This document shows positions 1 through 9,063 of a stretch of 14,403 nucleotides of DNA, piece by piece. A program made the translations under genes and the position numbers. This stretch comes from Phoronis ovalis. Its lineage: Eukaryota; Phoronida; Phoronidae. The stretch's first letter is position 1. The number at the start of each line of letters is the position of its first letter. The notes beneath the pieces were generated by a model. It had not been told where the DNA came from. It saw only the letters and a list, made by a program, of their open reading frames with translations, and did not search any database. Location of the stretch: positions 1 to 14,403 of the forward strand of contig JAOXYB010032597.1 of NCBI GenBank assembly GCA_028565635.1. Direction: 5' to 3'.

Positions 1-175
1 GAAGTAGTCAAATGCCGATGCGAATCTTCGACATTTTTTGTGCATAATACTTTGTTTGTCGCGCAATAACTGCTTCACTTTTTATCCGATCAACTTCGTG
101 TTTGGTACAGGGTACATACAAGTCAAAATGCAGATTGTTTGTAATGTTCAGGTAAATCACTTTCAAGATTTTCTC
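1..175. repeat. diverged copy of the dispersed repeat also seen at 13530-14403
   Basis: The stretch CGAATCTTCGACATTTTTTG, then TTTGTTTGTCGCGCAATAAC, then TTTTTATCCGATCAACTTC and GGTACAGGGTACATACAAGTC matches, in the same order and orientation, the block at about 13957-14130 at roughly two-thirds identity by eye. The hairpin part found in the copies at 13464 and 14317 is missing here, as it is in the 13957 copy. The minus strand of this copy is open (8-352), but I do not regard it as a gene; see the findings on the conserved reverse reading frame. Confidence 0.75.
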
Positions 176-1737
176 TCTATTATCAACCTCACAACTCTTA
201 TACATACAAAATGGCTTTACAACTACAGAAACTACATCATATGATGGGCAGCTGTCTGCACCCGCAGACCTTTTGTTAAGTTGTAGGCATTTGTGGAAGG
301 TGCCAGTATAACCTTTATTATCCATAATGCAAAGTGTATCAGAGATGAACAAGGTTTACTTGTAACCATATAGAAAAAACATTTTTCACTGATATAAACC
401 CATAACAATACTAAAATACGGTTACTTGCTTTAAAGTATCCCTTAAGCCTTGTTCAGATAGCCACAATCAAAATATGAGCCAGAAAAAATCTTGCAACAC
501 TTTAATCGTGATTATGATCGTTCACACTATAACATTTAATCGTGATTGAACAGTCTTCCCTGGCCAGTAGATTGACCTTTATATGTTGTATGCGTATGCG
601 CAATACTTTGTTGCAAAATGGACAACTTGTCATCGTATTTATGCGTTTCGTTTTATGATTTTTTTGTAAACATCCTTACCTTGAGTAGAATTGTTAACCA
701 TTCCTTGTATACTTTCATCACCCAAATAGCGATCAGCACTTTGGCTACCATTAAAAAATTGTTTCTTTGCTGTTGCCTGAGACTAGATAACCATTAGTCT
801 CAACTGTTGCTGACCAGCCCATACAGGAAGGGATCAGTAGGTAATAGGAGATTTTTTTTTCAGTTGAGAAGAATTTTAAACTTAATGGACCAATTAACAT
901 TAAAGAATACAAAACAAAGACAATTGTTTTTTTTGGTGACGGTTCTGAACCAGTAGAGAATTATTTGAAATTTATTGATTTAAAAGTTTGCTTGATAATT
1001 CTATTTCAAGCACACCGCATGTTGATGTTGTTCACATTTTTCTTTGGCTAACTCTTAACTCATAGCCTAGCCAATTTTCGCAATGTGATTGGTTGTAAGT
1101 GAAGCATCATTCATTCATTGATCACCAGATTTTTACTAGATATGAATTTTCGATGAGTGTTTCAAGAAGTGAGTCATCGCGAAAGCAAATGTGAGATTCC
1201 AGGAAATTTTGATCGAGCACAATCTTAGAGCACAAAAAAATAATTTTCTAGAAAACAAAAAACATTTTTCGTACGGCAGCTTTTTCCATAAGTCGGCCTG
1301 TATGCAACAGCAAACAAACAATTTTTTAAGGGTATCCTGCTTAGTCCACCAGTCCACCAGTCCACCTCATGTTTATACCAGAAGAGGCAGTTAGCAAAGC
1401 AGCATTGCCTATGCTGTATTTCAAGAAAAATCATCCACCGTATGCACGGCATAATTTTCTTTCACGATTAATCTCGCAAACATTCACACGACGTAAAAAT
1501 GATGGATTATCTTGCAGATGAGTTTAATTGCAATTAATTGTTCCTGTGCGAACAAGGCTTTAGACTATACCTTCACTAAAGTATTAATTACATTTTGGGA
1601 AATAAAATATAATAATTTTACTGGTTTTGGCCATGCCATACCAATACATACAGCATTGTTAATTTCTGATGTCAGTGCACACTGCATTATGGGCATTAAA
1701 AATTTATAATGGCAACTTCCAAAGCCACCAATATAAA
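176..1737. other. intergenic or upstream-intron sequence, no gene recognised
   Basis: AT-rich sequence with only short, unconserved ORFs. Small local structures: TTTAATCGTGATT occurs twice (about 502 and 536), and three perfect AGTCCACC units lie at 1343-1366. Because the HSPA14 exon at 3573 needs upstream exons, this is most likely part of a long HSPA14 intron. I found no Hsp70-like coding sequence in it. Confidence 0.6.
1343..1366. repeat. three tandem AGTCCACC units
   Basis: Three perfect 8-bp copies in a row at 1343-1350, 1351-1358 and 1359-1366. A minor minisatellite with no visible function. Confidence 0.85.
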
Positions 1738-2806
1738 CAGGCCAACCTAAACAGAATAGACTCAAACCGTCAATCCGCATTCGCAGACCTGTTTCCTACC
1801 ATTCAAACCCATTTTCCGGTACTCGCACAGAGATTCCTGCTGCTCGAACTGCCATTTCCACGGACTTGCGTAAGTTACCAGGAACTCGAACAGATTTCCG
1901 GAGACTTGAATAATATCTAAGGATTCGGCAGTAGTAATATACATAAGTTACGGACATTCTCTGTTACGAAAACTGACAAATAGATTTCCTTGGACTTGAA
2001 CCGTATTTGATATTGTACATAATCCAAGTCAAATAGCTTGATTCGGAAATGTTTGATCTGCACATGGGCCTGGTACGTGTATCCTTGGTTGTCCTGGTTA
2101 CATAGGGTTCAGTATTTGACATTAAAAACATGTTTACAGTGTGCCGCTTAAAACTTATTTGCCGCATCTGGTTAATAATTAAAAAGTACCAATATTTCCA
2201 CTGTAATAACCGCTTGCTAAAGATAGGTTGCAAGTACATACCATATAATTATTACACATGGTAAGGGTATTCATTTCGATTTTTTTCTTTCGGGATTCAA
2301 GTAATTTTCATACATGTGATCCGTCATCACTTCTTATATTAAACATTCACAAAAATAAATACCAGGCAAATGTGAATTCTCCATATCAGCAACGGGAACT
2401 CTAAAAAAATTGATCATAGTTTAAACGTATACTTTTTATTTCTTGAAATATGTTTTGTCACTAAGGTTATTACAAACAAAGATGAGATTTGTTTTTCCAT
2501 AGCATGACTGCAATGCATCATTCAATTAAAAATAATTATTGTTTGAAGTAAGAATAAAGATTTAGTAGAATCTACCTAATATGATTGACATTCTATGTCT
2601 CTGTAGAGCCAGATCAAAGAAAATGTATCAATGTTACAGTAAAACATGCTGTTGTCTGGGGCTGTTGTGTTCAATTAAGTCTTCAAATAATTTTCTTTAT
2701 TATGATCAGTTTCAGTTAACAGCGTAAATAAATCAGTTAGTCTTGGGCCAATTTTATATGTTCTGTAAAAATTATGGTTCGAGTCTACGCTCGTTAGGTA
2801 GGCCTG
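1738..2806 (+). mobile_element. non-autonomous foldback-like DNA transposon, copy 1 (5-bp TSD ATAAA)
   Basis: The element begins CAGGCCAACCTAA and ends TTAGGTAGGCCTG. It is flanked by ATAAA on both sides (1733-1737, 2807-2811). The left ~290 bp matches the right arm of the second copy (4260-5676) read in reverse. The core 2210-2760 matches 5160-4651 in reverse complement, so the two copies lie in opposite orientation. The right arm is reduced to about 37 bp, so this copy carries an internal deletion of roughly 340 bp relative to the other. Subterminal motifs like ATTTCCNNNGACTTG recur at 1854, 1893 and 1984. No transposase is encoded. The 5-bp target duplication and the CAGGCC terminus do not match a superfamily I can name safely: Transib makes 5-bp duplications but has CAC termini and a GC-rich target. 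Confidence 0.85.
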
Positions 2807-2811
2807 ATAAA

Positions 2812-3572
2812 TGTTTGTAACTTCAAATGGATTTAATAATTTCTGTGGGAAATTATTCTTTACAAATGTACCTAAAGGGATGGCTTGTGAATGTTAGTGG
2901 CACCTGCAAAGACATTATCAGAATAATCCTTAGCAATATTAGTTGGAAAACTAAGAAAACATGTACATGTACATATTGATGTTTTACGATGACTTTTATT
3001 ATACAGAGACACTTCTGTAGTAGAGTCCAATCAGTGCAAATATGTAGTTATAGTTTATTTTTTTACAGCACCTTTTCTAAATATGTTTTGTACACTTTAC
3101 TTTATTCTATAACGCTATCAACATTCCTTTCAGGATAGGCATCACATTTGTAACATTGTAAAACCTTAATAATAAAGTCACAAAGAAGCAGTTTTTTTCA
3201 AATGTTGCACACTTGTTTTTCATGGTAAAATGAACAAAAATGAAAACTTTTCAGGGGCATTGTCCTTGTAGGAATTTGTCGGGAGAGAATTGTCTTAGAA
3301 TCGCCTGAGGAATTGACAATGTGGCATATTCATTTCTGGTAGATTGGACATTGAAGAATTTTATACCCAAATATTTTTTAGGATGCCAATATAGTTATTT
3401 TTAAATGTCTGAGGGAAATCGTAGTCTAAATTAAAAAGTAGATGAATTTGTGTCATCACGTTATGAACTCAGGTTATACATTTAGACAGTGAACAATGTT
3501 TTAATAAGATGTAATGTTATTGTAGTTGCACCAGTATTTTTATCCAAAAATTGCTTATTTTGCTGTGTGCAG
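2812..3572. other. HSPA14 intron, no feature recognised
   Basis: AT-rich intron sequence with no convincing coding content. A short self-complementary run ACATGTACATGTACAT lies near 2959. The 3' end carries the branch and acceptor region of the HSPA14 exon (TGCTGTGTGCAG). Confidence 0.65.
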
Positions 3573-3785
3573 GTTGTTGTATGTGGAGGTAGTAGCAGGA
3601 TCCCTGCTGTTCAGAAGATGTTACAGGACATTTTCCCTAATTCAGAGTTTTTAAACACAATTGCTCCAGATGAAGTGATTGCAGTTGGAGCTGCCAAGCA
3701 AGCAGCAATACTATCAAGTACTGGTGAAGACTTTTTGGAGGCAGATTCTGCAGTTGTTTGTCTATCAACTTCTCTCCAAGTCCAG
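3573..3785 (+). CDS. HSPA14: HSPA14-like Hsp70 family protein, internal exon (end of ATPase domain)
   Basis: Internal exon of an atypical Hsp70, most like HSPA14 (Hsp70-L1). In animals this cytosolic protein pairs with the J-protein DNAJC2/MPP11 in the ribosome-associated complex and helps nascent-chain folding. The 213-nt exon (71 codons, phase 0 at both ends) is bounded by a TGTGTGCAG acceptor and a CAG|GTTAGT donor. The translation opens VVVCGGSSRIPAVQKMLQD, the Hsp70 phosphate/adenosine-binding motif near the end of the nucleotide-binding domain. IAPDEVIAVGAAKQAAIL follows, matching the canonical NPDE..A.GAA.QA.IL segment. The remaining ~24 residues (GEDFLEADSAVVCLSTSLQVQ) enter the substrate-binding beta domain and lack the canonical Hsp70 LLLDVTPLSLG signature, as in HSPA14. 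The open frame extends upstream to an ATG at 3489, but that stretch is intronic and shows no Hsp70 similarity. Upstream exons are outside the window. Family is certain; HSPA14 orthology is strong. Confidence 0.93.
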
Positions 3786-4081
3786 GTTAGTCCAGTACAC
3801 AACTGTTTGCACCTGTGAAGTTTGTTGTGCTATCGATATCAATAGTTTCTTTTGCTGTATCATACTGTACTTTCAAGTGGTTGTCACTAGCAGTTTTTGA
3901 GCAATATGTTTGCATGTGTCTGTGCCTGTCTCTCTATGTGCAGGTGTGTAATTATGCATATCTATTATTATAATATAAACTAGTTCTGTTTATTGTCTGC
4001 TTTGTTAATAGTGCACTGTTGACGAACTAAGAAGAGGCATCATTTTATCTCGTATTGTTTTTTGCCACTTTTTATTTATAA
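3786..4081. other. HSPA14 intron 5' end, no feature recognised
   Basis: Unique-looking T-rich intron sequence directly after the donor. An open frame crosses the donor to a stop at 3818 but has no Hsp70 similarity past 3785. Confidence 0.6.
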
Positions 4082-4217
4082 CAATAAAGTATTCTTTGGT
4101 TACAGTATGCCTCAAAAAAGGGATCAGCTCGAAAGTCCGACATCCCATTCAATAAAATATTCTTTGGTTACAGTACGCCTCAAAAAAGGGGTCAGCTCGA
4201 TAGTCCGACATCCCATT
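4082..4217. repeat. 68-bp tandem duplication at the left edge of the nested element
   Basis: Positions 4082-4149 and 4150-4217 are adjacent 68-bp copies differing at four sites by eye. Each contains TTCTTTGGTTACAGTA, the TCAAAAAA octamer, a GGG(A/G)TCAGCTCGA block and one AGTCCGACATCCCATT unit. The duplication therefore spans the junction between apparent flank and element terminus. This implies that it happened after insertion of the 4188-7323 element, or that the left boundary is more complex than a simple insertion. Confidence 0.85.
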
Positions 4218-4259
4218 AATTTGACATCTCATTAGTCCGACATCCCATTAGTCCGACAA
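4202..4259 (+). repeat. 16-bp tandem units, left array
   Basis: Units start at 4202, 4218, 4234 and 4250 with consensus AGTCCGACATCCCATT. The last is cut after GACAA by the transposon starting at 4260. An isolated unit also sits at 4134-4149 in the upstream duplicate. Confidence 0.88.
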
Positions 4260-5676
4260 CTGGCCTACCTAACCAGCATAGACTCGAACCGTCAATCCGC
4301 ATTTGCTGACCTGTTTCCTACCATTCGAACCCATTTTTTGGGTTTCACACCAAATTCATGCTACTCGAACCGTCATTTCCGTAGACTCTCATAAGTTGCC
4401 AGGATATCGCAGAGATTTCCGTAGACTTGGACAATATCCTACGATTCAGAAATAATACATACAGGCTTTCTCTGTTACGGAAACTGGCGAATATCCTTTG
4501 TATATATTATCAGTTTGACACTGGCAGGTCTCGTGCTGAACAATAGCAACAAAGAAAAGGGGCGTGGCTATCTCACGGTTTAAAAATCTTTATGGTGCTC
4601 TATACTTATTTATGGTGTTCTAAGAATTAATATTCCGCATTTTTAAGGGGCATATAAAATTGGCCCAAAACTAACTGATTTATCTACGCTGTTCACTGAA
4701 ACTGATCATAATAAAGAAAATTATTTGAAGAATTAATTGTACACAACAGCCCCGGACAATAGCATGGTTTTGCCCCATTTACTACATTGATACATTTTCC
4801 TTTGATCTGGCCCTAAAGAGACAGATTTTCAATCATATTAGGTAGATTGTACTAAGTATACTTACTTCAAACAATAAATATTTTTAATTGAATGATGCAT
4901 TGCATTCATATGCTATAGAGAAACATATTTTAACGTTCCAAATGTTTGTAACGGTTGTTACGTGTTTCATATTGGGAATTCACATTTGTCCGAGTGACGA
5001 CAGATTATATTAAATGCATGAAAATTACTTGGATAGTACATGACATGAAACAACGTAAATATCGTGCGAGAGAAACAAATTGAAATCTTATGAAAATATC
5101 ATATGATATGACTTGTATAATAATATGTTTCTGTTCTTGCAACCTATCTTTAGCATGCGGTGAAATATCAAATAGCAGTTTTAATACAGAAGTGTTAAAA
5201 ATTTTAATAACCTGGTATTGTGAATGAGCTGTACATATAAAGATGTTTAAGCTAAAAATATTGAACACGTGCAATTTCAAATTTCTAGTTAAAACAAGTC
5301 GAAGTTAGGTTCCATGAATACATCTGAAAGATTATAATACACTGCCAACGGGAGAAAGTGATTAGCTAAGAAAGTGATTGGGGTAAAGTTCGATTTGGTT
5401 TGGATTTTGAATTACGTGACCGAGTTCACGGAAATACATTCGTCAGTTTCCGTAACAGAGAAAGCTTGCAAGCCATGTACTATTTCTGCATGGTAGGAAA
5501 TTGTCCGAGTCTACGGAAATCTGTGCAAGTTCCTGGCAACTTACGCGAGTCTACGGAAATGACGGTTCGAGTAGCAGCAATTTTGGTGTGAGACCCGGAA
5601 AATGGGTTCGAATGGTAGGAAACAGGTCCGCGAATACAGATTGACGGTTCGAGTCTATGCTGGTTAGGGAGGCCTG
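4260..5676 (-). mobile_element. non-autonomous foldback-like DNA transposon, copy 2, nested (5-bp TSD GACAA)
   Basis: The fuller copy of the family at 1738-2806, in opposite orientation. Arms of about 235-240 bp (4260-4494 and 5438-5676) are inverted repeats of each other. Ends are CTGGCCTACCTAACCAGC and, in reverse complement, CAGGCCTCCCTAACCAGC. GACAA flanks both sides (4255-4259, 5677-5681). The arms hold repeated subterminal motifs: GAGTCTACGGAAAT at 5507 and 5547, a variant at 5422, and the complementary form at 4375 and 4415. These are plausible transposase-binding sites. The interior 4651-5160 is shared with copy 1. No transposase or other convincing ORF is present; the open frames at 5005-5280 and 5400-5591 lie in element interior and arm and are not conserved in copy 1. 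It inserted into the last 16-bp unit of the left array, so it is younger than the host element. Confidence 0.9.
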
Positions 5677-5681
5677 GACAA

Positions 5682-7201
5682 TTTTTGACAGATGCTTAGC
5701 TAACTTAGAGCTGAAATAAATCACCACAAAATGTTACACATTCGAACAATGCAATCCAATAATTAAAAGTTATACGGTGCTCTTTTTTGACAATATCCAT
5801 TACATTATAATTCAGAAACCTCTTGAATGTTGAATTCATATTTTTTTACTTTCTGATCCAAGTGAATTTGCATAGATATGCCCATGTACAACTTGACTGA
5901 TACGCCATACTGACGACCCCACTCTTAGCATTATACTATTGTTGGACGACACTGTTCTTCCTCTAACCTGTAGTTTTCCTGAACAGATCCGTTCTATTAT
6001 ACATTGTATCGATTGTAGACAAAAAAAAACACTAATTGCAAATAGCACTAAAGCATAATATTATGAATTACTAAAAAGCGAACGGGAAACGTGAATAGCG
6101 AGTAAAGTAAGAGCAAAAAAAAAATATGAAACTGCAGCTAAATTATGAACACCTGTGTACAGCAAGTTTTCTACCTTCCCATAATAATGTAAATTTACTA
6201 TGCATTTAATTAACTGAACACAAAATTATTTAAAATTGCTTAGTTGTTAAAATTTATTAGTCGAACTGATACATTTTTAAGAATTCAAATTTAAATGATT
6301 CTGCATTTTAATGAAAACAGTTATCTACATACTATTATTTCAGTAAATGTAATTTTCCCCTTTTTTCCTCACTTTGAACTTCATAAATTAAGGAAATGTG
6401 GCTACTGAATACTGTATAAATAACGTTTCGGTTTTAAAAAAATACTGATTTTTCAACAGCATTTGTTAAAAGATGAACTAAAATTGGATATTTCGTCCAT
6501 TACAAAGGAAATTTCTTTATTGTTACGTTAAAATATTAGTATCTGTCATCGAATGAAATAACAATGTAAACATGTGCTACAGGTGTTCTAAACAAAATAT
6601 AATTATTTTTTTTATGAGAATCAAAATTATTGCGTTTGACTCAATACTGTCGAACGCAGTCAATAATAGTGCAAAGCCTAATTTGAAAAAAAATGCTCTA
6701 CTTCATGTGCAGCCACATGTAACAGCACCGATAAGCACTTTAACGTTATGACTTTTTACGATTTTTTTAGATCATACTTGACAAGTAATTTTAAACTAAA
6801 TAAAAGTATTACCGTAAATGTGACTTAGAACACAAATAGCATAGGAAGTAAAAATTGATGGTAAGAGGCTCATTATATGGAACTGGATTATATTACAAGT
6901 TGTCACTGAGCAAAAGGTAGTGGTTTTTGCGATTTGTTTTTAGAACATATATAATACATTTTAGCCTGTCAGATTATAGACTGAAATAGGCGTACTTATT
7001 TTGGAATTTAAAATACAAAATTTAGAACATCTATAACCCCATGGTTAAAAAATTAACGCTGAACATATTGTTATGCAGGGACTGGACATAGGTAAGTTGC
7101 AGTTAAGATGCGACGGAATCCTTCAAAAGAGTTTAGAAGTCCACCAGCAGTTTTGTTTTGGACATAAATTTTACAGGAGTAGTTGATGAGAGGGGGATGC
7201 T
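5682..7201. other. interior of the host inverted-repeat element, no coding capacity seen
   Basis: About 1.5 kb of AT-rich sequence between the nested transposon and the right 16-bp array. The longest frame (5836-6048, minus) shows no recognisable domain. Nothing here resembles a transposase, reverse transcriptase or helicase, so the element is classed as non-autonomous. Confidence 0.65.
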
Positions 7202-7313
7202 GATGTCGGACTAATGGGATGTCGGACTAGTAGGATGTCGGATGAATGAGATGTCGGCCTGATGAGATATCGGACTAATGGGATGTCAGACTAATGGTAT
7301 GTTGGACTATTGA
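7202..7313 (-). repeat. 16-bp tandem units, right array (inverted relative to left array)
   Basis: Seven units on an exact 16-bp register start at 7202, 7218, 7234, 7250, 7266, 7282 and 7298. They are variants of GATGTCGGACTAATGG, the complement of the left-array unit. Units become more diverged toward the outer end. Confidence 0.9.
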
Positions 7314-7334
7314 TACATACCCCTCAAAAAAATC

Positions 7335-7420
7335 AATAGCCGGCCGGTTTGGTCAGATACTTAAGGCCGGTTAATGCTTCAAACCCGGCACCCGGCAGGT
7401 TTGGGCTGGTTAGAAAAAGA
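7335..7420. repeat. CCGG-rich patch of unknown origin
   Basis: GCCGGCCGG near 7340, GGCCGG near 7362, then CCCGGCACCCGGCAGG near 7385. A GC-rich cluster of CCGG words stands out against AT-rich surroundings, directly outside the right end of the 4188-7323 element. It may be the remnant of a small GC-rich repeat. It does not code and is too short for a CpG-island promoter. Confidence 0.5.
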
Positions 7421-7659
7421 CCGTTTCGTAATCCCTAAACTAAGATTTTTATTTGTAAATTATTAAATCCACCTTTGCCCCAATGAATGCTGTCCCAATG
7501 TACGAAGCTCCGGTGTGTTCAGGATGTTCGTCGAAATTTAACCGCCACTAGATATTGATTTTTCACTCGATTAACCGGTCATGCTGTCTGTTTAATATTG
7601 TATTTATTATGTAGTGATCTATAATTGTACACCCAGCAGTAGGCTGGAGGTACTTGGAT

Positions 7660-8820
7660 TTACCCTGCAACCGCCGCGTCAGATTCACTGTTATCGAGAT
7701 ATCTCAAGAAGGGAATGTGATATCCATTTGAAATTTGAATCATATATTACTTGCATATTGACAATGAACCCTATTGATTTTGGGGTCATTCAGAACCAAA
7801 ATGGCCGACTGGCATTCACGTAAAGCGCATCAAATTCACTGTTAGTGGGATATCTCAAGAAGGGAATGTGATAACCATTTGAAATTTACGTTGTATGTTA
7901 CTCGCACAGTGGCACTAAATTCTATAAAGCCTATTGATTTTGGGTCATTCAGAACCAAAATGGGCGACTGGCGTCCACATCAAGCGGGTCAAATTCACTA
8001 TTAGTTGGATATTTCAAGAATGGAATGTGGTATCCATTTGAAATTTAAATATTGTATTACATTCATAGTGACAATGAAGTCTTTTGACTGGCATCCACGT
8101 CAAGCGCGTCAAGTTCACTGTTAGTGGGATATCTCGAGAAGGGAATGTGATTTCCACTTGAAATTTAAATCTGATATTACACTCATAGTGACAATGGAAC
8201 CCATTGATTTTGGGGTCATTTGGAACCGAAATGGCTGACTAGCGTCCACGTCAAGCACGTCAAATTCACTGTTAGTGGGATATTTCATCAATGGAATGTG
8301 ATATCATTTGAAATTAAACATTATTTTACACTGTTTATAAGATGTAATGTCAGGTTTTTTTTATTGTTTTTCACAGTGTCTTATAATATTAAAAGACTTT
8401 ATGTAGCATCACTAACAATATTTTATCATTGTTTGTAAGAAGGTACTTTAAGACTTTCACTGGCTGGACAATTTTGGAAGTCCATATTTAAGGATAACTG
8501 GTATAAGTACAGTGGTAAATTAAAATGACAAATTCTTTCAATTGTTTTGCTCATAAAATGCCAAACAACTTACTGCCTATATGGCCGACTGGCATCCACG
8601 TCAAGTGTGTCAAATTCACGGTTAGTGGGATATCTTGAGAAGGGAATGAGATGTCCACTTGAAATTTAAATCTGTTATTACACTCATAGTGAATGAAACC
8701 CATTGATTTTGGGGTCATTTGGATACAAAAATGACTGACGTCAAATTCACAGTTAGTGGGATATTTCATCAATGGAATGTGATATCATTTGAAATTAAAC
8801 ATTATATTACCCTGTTTATC
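7660..8820 (+). repeat. satellite-like tandem array, period about 151 bp, seven units in two blocks
   Basis: The landmark (A)AATTCACTGTTAG begins at 7681, 7832, 7991, 8111, 8262, 8612 and 8743, giving spacings of 151, 159, 120, 151, 350 and 131. Each unit carries TGGGATATCTCAAGAAGGG, a CATTTGAAATTTAAAT segment, ATTGATTTTGGGGTCATT and ATGGCCGACTGGCATCCACG. The 120- and 131-bp units have internal deletions, and the 350-bp gap is the non-array tail that was duplicated with the last units. Reading frames across the array (7614-7823 plus, 8551-8772 minus) follow the repeat and are not genes. Confidence 0.9.
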
Positions 8821-9063
8821 AGATATAATGTCAGGTTTTTTTATTGTTTTTCACGTTAATCTTATAATATTAAACGACTTTATGTAACATCACTAACTAG
8901 AGTGTATATTTTACCATTGTTTGTAAGAAGATACTTTAAGACTTACTGGCTGGAAAATTTTGGAAGAGTCCACATTCAAGGGTAACTGGTATACAGTGAT
9001 AAATTAAAATGACAAAATTTTTCAATTGTTTTGTTCATAAAATGCTAAACAACTTACTACCCT
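8084..9063 (+). repeat. tandem segmental duplication of about 490 bp
   Basis: Block A (about 8084-8577) holds two array units plus a tail of about 250 bp. Block B (about 8578-9063) repeats the same order. Matching tail landmarks are AATGTCAGGTTTTTTT, the TTATAATATTAAA(A/C)GACTT segment, CATTGTTTGTAAGAAG and AACAACTTACT(G/A)CC. The copies differ by scattered substitutions and small indels, so the event is not recent. Confidence 0.88.

Larger units (their letters stand above)
4188..7323 (+). mobile_element. non-autonomous inverted-repeat element with 16-bp unit arrays at both ends (8-bp TSD TCAAAAAA)
   Basis: The left end GGGGTCAGCTCGATAGTCC and the reverse complement of the right end, GGGGTATGTATCAATAGTCC, align as a terminal inverted repeat. 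Inside each lies a tandem array of AGTCCGACATCCCATT-type units, four on the left and seven inverted on the right. The octamer TCAAAAAA directly abuts both ends (4180-4187 and 7324-7331) and fits an 8-bp target duplication. Removing the nested transposon (4260-5676 plus one TSD) leaves about 1.7 kb of AT-rich interior with no protein-coding capacity. Eight-base duplications are made by hAT, P and Merlin-type transposases, and I cannot choose among them. The low-complexity duplication and the 68-bp repeat at the left edge leave some doubt about that border. Confidence 0.68.

Noticed and set aside
1964-2239. Minus-strand frame of 91 codons in transposon copy 1
   Set aside because: It crosses arm and interior, is not kept in copy 2, and has no recognisable domain.
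3489-3572. ATG at 3489 as the start of the Hsp70-like protein
   Set aside because: The stretch before 3573 has no Hsp70 similarity and ends in a typical TGTGTGCAG acceptor. The exon begins in the middle of the ATPase domain, so upstream exons must exist.
5005-5591. Frames at 5005-5280 (minus) and 5400-5591 (plus) as transposon genes
   Set aside because: They lie in the interior and inverted arm of a non-autonomous element. They have no transposase motif and are not conserved in the other copy.
5604-5660. GGTTCGAGTC and GGTTCGAAT words as a Pol III B box of a tRNA or SINE
   Set aside because: No A box at the right distance, no cloverleaf and no poly-T or A-rich tail. The words are part of the transposon arm.
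4188-7323. Helitron, Polinton or other large self-replicating element
   Set aside because: No helicase, polymerase or integrase coding sequence. Inverted termini and an apparent target duplication speak for a cut-and-paste derivative.
7614-8772. Frames 7614-7823, 8220-8438 and 8551-8772 as small genes
   Set aside because: Each follows the 151-bp repeat units, frames differ between units and no start or splice context is conserved.
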